DNA of 64,000 bases from Puniceicoccaceae bacterium (GTDB lineage Bacteria; Verrucomicrobiota; Verrucomicrobiia; Opitutales; JAFGAQ01). The stretch spans positions 124,001-188,000 of the forward strand of contig JANQOQ010000008.1 of the NCBI GenBank assembly GCA_028285755.1, read 5' to 3'. Shown piece by piece: positions 58,345 to 64,000 of this stretch (positions are counted from its first letter, which is position 1; each line of letters starts with the position of its first letter). The notes beneath the pieces were generated by a model that saw nothing but the letters and a program-made list of their open reading frames with translations, was not told where the DNA came from and made no database searches. The translations under genes were made by a program, and so were the position numbers.

Positions 58345-59566
58345 TGCGCAGGGCCTCCGCGGGTTTGAGCTTCATAGCGCGCAATGCAGGGATGACCCCG
58401 GCGAGCAGACAAAGCAATATGGTGAATATACACACGATCTGGAAATCCTGTATCTGATAATGTACTGGAATGTCGTTAAACATGTAGAAGCGTAGCAGTG
58501 CAGATTCGCTGCCGGTGAGCCGGGCAAAATTCCATACGATCTCGTTGCGAAAGTGCAGAATCGTCGCTTGTAATAAAATACCAAGAATGGAACCGCTGAT
58601 CCCGATGACCAGGCCTTGAACACAGTAGCTGAGTGCGATTTGCCAGGTGCGGGCACCCATGGCAGCGAGCAGTCCGATTTCCTTCGTTTTGCGGATCACG
58701 GAGATCATCAGTGCGCTCGCGATTGAAAAAGAGGCTACGAGGATAATGAAGAAAAGCACGATGGTCATCATCGTTTTCTCAAATTGGAGCACAAAAATAT
58801 ACTCGCTTTGGGCCTCAAGCCAGGTGGTTGCGCGCAGGGGGACGGAAAGCTGTTCATTTAAGTAATCTGCAGTTTTATCGAGCTCTGCCTCTTCTTTTAA
58901 TCGCAGGGCGATCCCGTGGATACCTTCTTCCAGGCCATACAGTTCCTGCATGAGTCGCAATGTTGTGAGCATGGTATTGGAATCCACATCGTTGCGGCCG
59001 GATTCGAAAAGCCCCACCACGGTCAATGCCCGGGGTAGCAGCACTTCATCTTTTTTAAGCCGGTCGAGCATGAGCGGGGTCAGTGCCTCCACTTCACTTC
59101 CCAGGGTGGCACCGATACGGTTGGCAAGCGCTGCGCCCAGGATTACTGAGTCATCATCAAAGTCATCCAAACTACCCGCAACGAGATACTCCTCCACGGG
59201 AATGAGCAACTGCTCCCGTGTCATATCAATACCCATCACAGTGGGAAATACAGGGAGATTGCCCCGCTGCAGCATAACCACCCCGTGGGCGTAGGGGCTG
59301 AAAAGCTCGATATCCTCAATGCCATCAAGAAATTGTTCCAGCCGCTCCCAATCATAGATCACGCGGGTCGACTCAATGCGGATGTCCCCGTTAAACTTCA
59401 CCAGACTCTCGCGAATCTGGTTGCCAAAGCCGTTCATGATGCTCTGCACACCCAGTAATACAGCTACTCCCAGAGACACCCCGATGATCGATACCATTGC
59501 AAAAAATGAAAATCCCCGGTTGGATGGAAAGAGCTGCTTAAGCGCTATGTAAATATACCATGGCAT
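58337..59566 (-). CDS. LolC/LolE-type ABC transporter permease
   Basis: Inner-membrane permease of the lipoprotein-releasing complex, 409 residues. N-terminal LFPSNRGFSFFAMVSIIGVSLGVAVLLGV, a large periplasmic domain (about 45-265) and three C-terminal membrane segments ending ALRAMKLKPAEALRSE. Only one such permease is seen, so the complex is probably a homodimer of a LolF-like type with LolD. It is the upstream gene of a run through lolD, gnnA-like and lpxB. Confidence 0.88.
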   Translation of the reverse strand: MPWYIYIALKQLFPSNRGFSFFAMVSIIGVSLGVAVLLGVQSIMNGFGNQIRESLVKFNGDIRIESTRVIYDWERLEQFLDGIEDIELFSPYAHGVVMLQRGNLPVFPTVMGIDMTREQLLIPVEEYLVAGSLDDFDDDSVILGAALANRIGATLGSEVEALTPLMLDRLKKDEVLLPRALTVVGLFESGRNDVDSNTMLTTLRLMQELYGLEEGIHGIALRLKEEAELDKTADYLNEQLSVPLRATTWLEAQSEYIFVLQFEKTMMTIVLFFIILVASFSIASALMISVIRKTKEIGLLAAMGARTWQIALSYCVQGLVIGISGSILGILLQATILHFRNEIVWNFARLTGSESALLRFYMFNDIPVHYQIQDFQIVCIFTILLCLLAGVIPALRAMKLKPAEALRSE

Positions 59567-59677
59567 GCGATGATCCAGCGAAAATCTTTATGGCAAACGC
59601 TGCAACGTCAAAAAGAGAATATCCCTCGCTTTCATTAAGAAGTTGCGACTTTAGATGGGAAAGGTCTTTAATGGGGC

Positions 59678-60262
59678 ATGATCATTCAGGCAGAGGAAAT
59701 TGCGAATCGCCAGGCGGAGTGGACGGCAGATTGGCACAAGGTCAATGAAGATCCGACGGATTGCGCAGATGTGTGGGAGTTCATCCTGGGCAACCATCGC
59801 CGGAACTTCGATCTCTGGCACGAGGAAGATAAGGCGCGCAGAGATGACATGGGCTTTGAATACGTTTACAACGCGAAGCGGGCGATCGATAGCTACAATC
59901 AGCAGCGGAATGACTTTATAGAGAAGATCGATAAATTCCTGATTCAGGCGCTAAAGCCGGACTTTGAGAACGCTCCGGTAAATTCTGAAACGCCGGGGAT
60001 GATTATTGACCGCCTTTCGATCATGGCACTGAAGGTTTTTCATATGGCAGAGCAGACGGAGCGGTCGGATGTGGATGCCGGCCATATCGAAAAATGCCGG
60101 AAGAAGCTTGAGACTTTGCAGGTTCAACGTGGCGATTTAACCCAGATACTCGCTGAGTTTTTAACTGAGATTCAGGCGGGTAAGCGTGCGTTTAAGGTCT
60201 ACTTTCAGTTTAAGATGTATAATGATGCATCTCTGAATCCGCAGCTCTACGCGAAGCAGTAG
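59678..60262 (+). CDS. DUF4254 protein
   Basis: A 194-residue soluble protein of the DUF4254 family, identified by NHRRNFDLWHEEDKARR, PGMIIDRLSIMALKVFHM and FQFKMYNDASLNPQLY. Function is unknown, but genes of this family often sit among LPS and heptosyltransferase genes, and here it is 9 bases upstream of an acyltransferase and flippase. Confidence 0.82.
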   Translation: MIIQAEEIANRQAEWTADWHKVNEDPTDCADVWEFILGNHRRNFDLWHEEDKARRDDMGFEYVYNAKRAIDSYNQQRNDFIEKIDKFLIQALKPDFENAPVNSETPGMIIDRLSIMALKVFHMAEQTERSDVDAGHIEKCRKKLETLQVQRGDLTQILAEFLTEIQAGKRAFKVYFQFKMYNDASLNPQLYAKQ

Positions 60263-60271
60263 TCAAATGCG

Positions 60272-61621
60272 ATGTATTGGCTTGTAGAAGGCTTGGGTAG
60301 AACACTGGTATTCCTGCCGGCATTTGTCTCACAGGGCATTTGCAGCTTTGTGGGGATGTTGCTTTATCGCATACCTTCCAAGCGGCGGCATATCGTGTTT
60401 TCGAATCTGCATCATGCATTTCCGGAAAAGACGGAAAAGTGGAGGAGACAAATTGCAAAGGCCTCGTGTAGGCATACGATCGAAATGGGGCTTTTCTCAA
60501 TAGTGAGTGCATTCTTTTCTCAGAAGCGTTTTTTAAATAGTCTCGAAGTTCCTGAGGAGGTTAATGAACAATTCGCGGAAATTCTTAAGGAGGGGCGGTC
60601 GATTGTCATATTGGGCATACACAATACCCTGATAGACAGCTTTAATGCATGGCCGGAGAAGACCGAATTCGCTTTCCCTGAGATGGGAGTGATGTATCGA
60701 CCTTTCAAGCACGCAAAAATCGATGGGTTGATAAAGAGAAACCGGGAACGTTGCGGAGCACGCTTACTCTCCCGGCGGGAAGGATTTACCGAGATGGCAA
60801 AGATTCTGCGTAAAGGAGGCGTAGGTGGTATCCTGATCGATCAGAATTCCGGGGGAGTGGGCAGCTTGATTCCATTTTTTGGCAGAGTGTGCTCAGCAAC
60901 TGAGTTACCGGGCCTTTGGGTGCAGAAATTTAATGCAATCCCATTGATGATGGAGATGCAGCGGGTCGGTTTTTGGAAATGCAGAATGTATATGGAGCGT
61001 TTGCCGGATGGTATGGATGCGAAGGCGGTAACACTCGCATCGAATGATTGGCTCCAGGAAAGACTCAAAAGCAGCGAAGAGCGCTGCAAGGATTGGCTGT
61101 GGACGCACAACCGCTGGAAGGTGTTGCATCGGGTTGAGGAGCGTCTCGGCATGGAGCATAAAAAGTTCATCACTGATTTTGCGCAGTATCCGCTTAAGAA
61201 GACCCGTATTTGGCTGCTCGCAAAAAGTATTATGAAGCATGAAGCTAGGGCGGTGGAATTCCTCAAGGCTTTGGCGGTAAGCCGACCGGATGCAGAGATC
61301 ACGCTTTGTGCAGTGGATGCGAAAGTGTTCGAACTGAAGCATGGTGGGCTGATCCATCAATCACGGGTCATTCCCCAATCCAAATGGAAAGCATGTTCTG
61401 CCATGTGGAAGCTGCGTCTCGAATATCCGGACACGGTTCTGATACCGGAGGACAGTCCGGATTTACGAAAGATTGGCAGCTACCTGCAATGTCCTATGGT
61501 GCTGGGAACTTCAAAAAATGCAAAGACCCGGCATTTGAAGGCGGTTCATGTTTCGGATAAACCGCTGGATAGCTGGTTGCCTTTTGGAAAACAATTTGGT
61601 TTGAAGGTGGGCGATGAGTAA
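60272..61621 (+). CDS. LpxL/HtrB-like acyltransferase with extra C-terminal GT9-like domain
   Basis: Residues 1-295 form an LpxL/HtrB-type lipid A late acyltransferase: amphipathic N-terminus, the H-x4-D catalytic motif in IHNTLID, MYRPFKHAKIDGLIKRNR, ILIDQNSGGVGSLIPFFG and a final WLWTHNRWK. Residues about 305-449 add a second segment beginning KKTRIWLLAKSIMKHEARAVEFLK, which resembles the N-terminal half of a GT9 heptosyltransferase (VSRPDAEITLCA, DSPDLRKIGSY) without a nucleotide-sugar-binding half. Total length is 449 against about 300 for LpxL. The stop overlaps the msbA-type start by 8 bases. Confidence 0.78.
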   Translation: MYWLVEGLGRTLVFLPAFVSQGICSFVGMLLYRIPSKRRHIVFSNLHHAFPEKTEKWRRQIAKASCRHTIEMGLFSIVSAFFSQKRFLNSLEVPEEVNEQFAEILKEGRSIVILGIHNTLIDSFNAWPEKTEFAFPEMGVMYRPFKHAKIDGLIKRNRERCGARLLSRREGFTEMAKILRKGGVGGILIDQNSGGVGSLIPFFGRVCSATELPGLWVQKFNAIPLMMEMQRVGFWKCRMYMERLPDGMDAKAVTLASNDWLQERLKSSEERCKDWLWTHNRWKVLHRVEERLGMEHKKFITDFAQYPLKKTRIWLLAKSIMKHEARAVEFLKALAVSRPDAEITLCAVDAKVFELKHGGLIHQSRVIPQSKWKACSAMWKLRLEYPDTVLIPEDSPDLRKIGSYLQCPMVLGTSKNAKTRHLKAVHVSDKPLDSWLPFGKQFGLKVGDE

Positions 61622-63350
61622 ATTCTGGCCGTATATCCAGTCTTTAGGAAAAGACCGCATTTATTATTATTGGGGCCTTTTCTTTGGTATTCTGTTCGCC
61701 TTGGCTACAGGCGCGAGTATTCCGGCGATGCTCGAGTTGATCGTACCCTGGGTGTTTGAGGAATCTACAGGGATCATGACTGGCTGGAAACTGTGGTTGA
61801 CGATATTTGCGATCCCCTGTGTGTTTCTGATTCGCGGGCTATCCGGTTTCTTAAATACCCTGCTGATCAATAAGGGCGGCGTCAAAGTACTCGAGAATAT
61901 TCGCCTTCAGTACTATGAAAAGCTCCTGAGCGTTGAGGTTGGGTATTTCAACAAACGCGGCATGGGCGACATAGTTTCGAGGGCCTCCGCAGATACTACC
62001 ATTGTTCAACAGACCTTTACCGAAACGGCAGTGGATATCGTTAAGCAGCCGTTGGTGCTCATGGCGGCGATTGGGTATTTGGTCTATAAGTCGGTCACTC
62101 AAATCGAATTTTCCTTAATGCTCGTGTCATTGTTTGTGGTGCCGATTTGTGTGCTGCCGGTTCAATACTTTGGAAAACGGCTCTTTAAAAAAGTCCAGCA
62201 TCAGCAGGAAGAACTCGGTGATCTTTCGGATATGATTACCAGTGCAGTGCTGGGAAGCCGTGAAATACGGGTATTCAATGCGGAGAAAGGGCTCATTGAA
62301 CGATTCAAGATGCGGCTCGACAATTTTATGCGTACGCAGATCAAAGTGCTCGCTTACTATCATGCACTTTCACCCACGATTGAGATTGTGACCTCACTGG
62401 GAATCGGTGTAGCTTTTCTGGTTGCGAATTACCTGCAGATTCCGCAGGGTGATTTTTTGGCACTGTTAGCCGCTCTCTACTTTTGCTATGAGCCGATTAA
62501 GAAGATCGGGGTGTTGAGTAATCGCATCGAGCGTGGGCGTGGGGCTCTGGAACGTATCGAGGCGATTACCAAGTATGATGTCGCTGTACAAGAAGTTGAA
62601 AAGCCGCTGACCCTACCCCAAGTTAAGGGAGATATTGCATTTAAAAACCTGAGCTTTGCCTATGGGGATGAGCCGACGCTCAGTGATATCAATGTTACCA
62701 TTCCTGCCGGACAGAAAGTGGCGATCGTCGGCCCCAGCGGGGCGGGAAAATCCACACTCATCCAATTTCTGCCGCGCTTTTTTGATCCGATCGAGGGTGA
62801 GGTGACGGTTGATGGGGTGAATATTCGTGACCTGAAACTTGAGGATCTTCGGGATCAGATCGCGCTGGTATCCCAGGATCCTGTTCTTTTTGCGGGTAAT
62901 TTCGCCGAGAACATCAAGATGGGGAAACCGCACGCAACTGATGATGAGGTTATTGAAGCTGCAAAAAAGGCTTATATTCATGATTACATTTCTTCTTTAC
63001 CCGAGGCTTATGAGACCCAGGCGGGCGAACGGGGTTTGAATCTCAGTGGGGGGCAAAAGCAGCGAATCGCACTCGCTCGAGCGTTCCTGAAACGGGCGCC
63101 GATTCTCATTATGGATGAGGCCACATCCGCACTCGATACGGAGAGTGAAGAGAAGATTCAGCTGGCACTTTCTGGGTTATTCGAGAATGTAACCGGACTG
63201 ATGATCGCTCACAGGTTCAGCAGTATCAAGTTTGTGGATCGCATACTTGTGCTGGATAAAGGCAGGCTCGTCGGCGACGGTACGCATACACAGTTACTCT
63301 CCCAAAATGAGCTCTACCGCAAGCTCTACCAGAACCAGATTGAAGCGTAA
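61614..63350 (+). CDS. msbA: MsbA-type ABC transporter
   Basis: A 578-residue half-transporter with six membrane segments in the N-terminal 320 residues and a nucleotide-binding domain: Walker A GPSGAGKST, Q-loop VSQDPVLFAG, signature LNLSGGQKQRIALARAF, Walker B ILIMDEATSALD and H-loop IAHRFSSI. It flips lipid A-core across the inner membrane if it is MsbA, as its partner genes suggest. It overlaps the acyltransferase gene by 8 bases. Confidence 0.88.
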   Translation: MSKFWPYIQSLGKDRIYYYWGLFFGILFALATGASIPAMLELIVPWVFEESTGIMTGWKLWLTIFAIPCVFLIRGLSGFLNTLLINKGGVKVLENIRLQYYEKLLSVEVGYFNKRGMGDIVSRASADTTIVQQTFTETAVDIVKQPLVLMAAIGYLVYKSVTQIEFSLMLVSLFVVPICVLPVQYFGKRLFKKVQHQQEELGDLSDMITSAVLGSREIRVFNAEKGLIERFKMRLDNFMRTQIKVLAYYHALSPTIEIVTSLGIGVAFLVANYLQIPQGDFLALLAALYFCYEPIKKIGVLSNRIERGRGALERIEAITKYDVAVQEVEKPLTLPQVKGDIAFKNLSFAYGDEPTLSDINVTIPAGQKVAIVGPSGAGKSTLIQFLPRFFDPIEGEVTVDGVNIRDLKLEDLRDQIALVSQDPVLFAGNFAENIKMGKPHATDDEVIEAAKKAYIHDYISSLPEAYETQAGERGLNLSGGQKQRIALARAFLKRAPILIMDEATSALDTESEEKIQLALSGLFENVTGLMIAHRFSSIKFVDRILVLDKGRLVGDGTHTQLLSQNELYRKLYQNQIEA

Positions 63351-63378
63351 CACTTTCGCAATATAATTGGCTTTCCGA

Positions 63379-63408
63379 TTGAATTAATAGGTTTTGTCAC
63401 TTTATATA
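63379..63408 (+). promoter_or_regulatory. Candidate promoter for the last gene
   Basis: TTGAAT (63379-63384) and TATATA (63403-63408) are 18 bases apart and lie 44 bases before ATG 63453. It is a plausible but unproven sigma70 promoter. Confidence 0.4.
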
Positions 63409-63452
63409 GCGCACACTTTCACTACCAATCTACGGATATCAAAGGGATAATC

Positions 63453-64000
63453 ATGAGCAACGATATTGAGCTTCCTATTAAATCGATCCGCAGCCCTCAC
63501 GAGAAGGCGCTGCAGATCAATCTGGATGATGAGTTTTATGGCACATTTGCCGAGATTGGCGCTGGGCAGGAAGTGGCCCGCTGGTTTTTCCGGGTCGGAG
63601 GCGCGGCCGGAACGGTGGCTAAGAGTATGTCTGCCTATGACATGACTTTCAGTGATGCGATTTACGGTCCGGCCGAGCGCTATGTGAGTCAGGAGCGCCT
63701 CAATGAAATGCTTGAACACGAGTACGATTTGATCATCGAGCGACTCCAGATGAAGCGCGGCGAAGAGACACGTTTCTTTGTATTTGCCAATACGGTTGCA
63801 ACCAAAAGCTTTAAGTCCAAGCGCGAAGGGCATGCGTGGACGGGAGTACGTTTTCAGACTCGCCCGGATGGCCCGGCTAATGACTTTTTGCTGCATTATC
63901 GCTTGCTCGATAGTGAAACCTTACAGCAGCAGGAGGCCATCGGGATAATGGGGGTTAACCTCGCACATGCGGCCTATAAATATTGGAACAATCTGGATAT
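63453..64000 (+). CDS. Conserved hypothetical protein, C-terminus cut by window edge
   Basis: An ORF from ATG 63453, with AAAGGGA 5-11 bases upstream, stays open for 182 codons to the right edge. The N-terminus reads MSNDIELPIKSIRSPHEKAL, followed by FYGTFAEIGAGQEVARWFF, GGAAGTVAKSMSAYDMTFSD and AIYGPAERYVSQERLNEML. It has no signal peptide. The AGQEVARWFF and SAYDMTFSDAIYG segments look like parts of a large conserved family of unknown function seen in several Gram-negative phyla. I do not assign a role. The antisense ORF over the same region is a shadow. Confidence 0.85.
   Translation, partial: MSNDIELPIKSIRSPHEKALQINLDDEFYGTFAEIGAGQEVARWFFRVGGAAGTVAKSMSAYDMTFSDAIYGPAERYVSQERLNEMLEHEYDLIIERLQMKRGEETRFFVFANTVATKSFKSKREGHAWTGVRFQTRPDGPANDFLLHYRLLDSETLQQQEAIGIMGVNLAHAAYKYWNNLD

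Noticed and set aside
1-64000. tRNA, rRNA, insertion sequence, prophage or restriction-modification genes
   Set aside because: No matching sequence or protein motif was seen in any gap or ORF on reading the window.

Overview
The window reads as chromosomal DNA of a Gram-negative bacterium with a full lipid A, Lol and outer-membrane export toolkit, most likely a Verrucomicrobiota member of the Opitutia/Puniceicoccales type. The supporting signs are the mix of families: a Tat-signal Gfo/Idh/MocA oxidoreductase, a long SecA with an enlarged nucleotide-binding region, a single LolC/E-type permease, a DUF4254 gene in an LPS locus, and a 29-residue basic AURKAIP1/COX24-like protein. The taxonomic call is inference from gene content, since no rRNA gene is present. 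Most starts lack a strong Shine-Dalgarno sequence. Coding density is very high: no gap exceeds about 300 bases, and I saw no tRNA, rRNA, insertion sequence, prophage or CRISPR array.

Layout. Positions 1-8.6 kb hold a leftward run: sucA-sucB-lpd (2-oxoglutarate dehydrogenase), lysA, aroC and an unidentified partial gene. From 8.7 to 13 kb, rightward, lie a small unknown gene, hisC, a CNNM/CorC-type protein and an unusual GltD-like flavoprotein. From 13 to 16.5 kb, leftward, lie an AT-rich NYN-nuclease-like gene, a Nudix hydrolase and a DsbD-type reductase. From 16.6 to 24.9 kb, rightward, lie HPr, a pilMNOP-like set without pilQ, UDP-glucuronate decarboxylase, secA and a GT4 glycosyltransferase. 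From 24.9 to 34 kb, leftward, lie smc, an LptF/G permease, a Tat-exported oxidoreductase, holA and cinA. From 34 to 49.4 kb is a mosaic of housekeeping genes: a short uvrC, GT2, a LysE exporter, yicC, a SLOG-fold protein, an amidase, sodA, a GyrI-like protein, a WD40 protein, trpB, the basic mini-protein, a degenerate RluA-type protein, rpsT, an SPL-type radical SAM enzyme with a nucleosidase-like gene, tatD and typA.

The most unusual region is 50.1-54.9 kb. It encodes a secreted MACPF (perforin-like) protein with a duplicated beta module and a C2-like tail. Twelve bases downstream lies a secreted low-complexity protein made of a proline/acidic stretch and about a dozen degenerate 20-22-residue Ala/Gln/Tyr repeats. 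I regard this pair as the best candidate for an undescribed system.

The end of the window (54.9-63.4 kb) is an envelope cluster: a lipocalin-like protein, lpxB, a GnnA-like dehydrogenase, lolD, lolC/E, DUF4254, an LpxL-type acyltransferase with an extra C-terminal domain, and an MsbA-type flippase. The lipid A enzymes, flippase and lipoprotein-release machinery sit close together, which suggests co-ordinated building of the outer membrane. A partial conserved gene of unknown function runs off the right edge.
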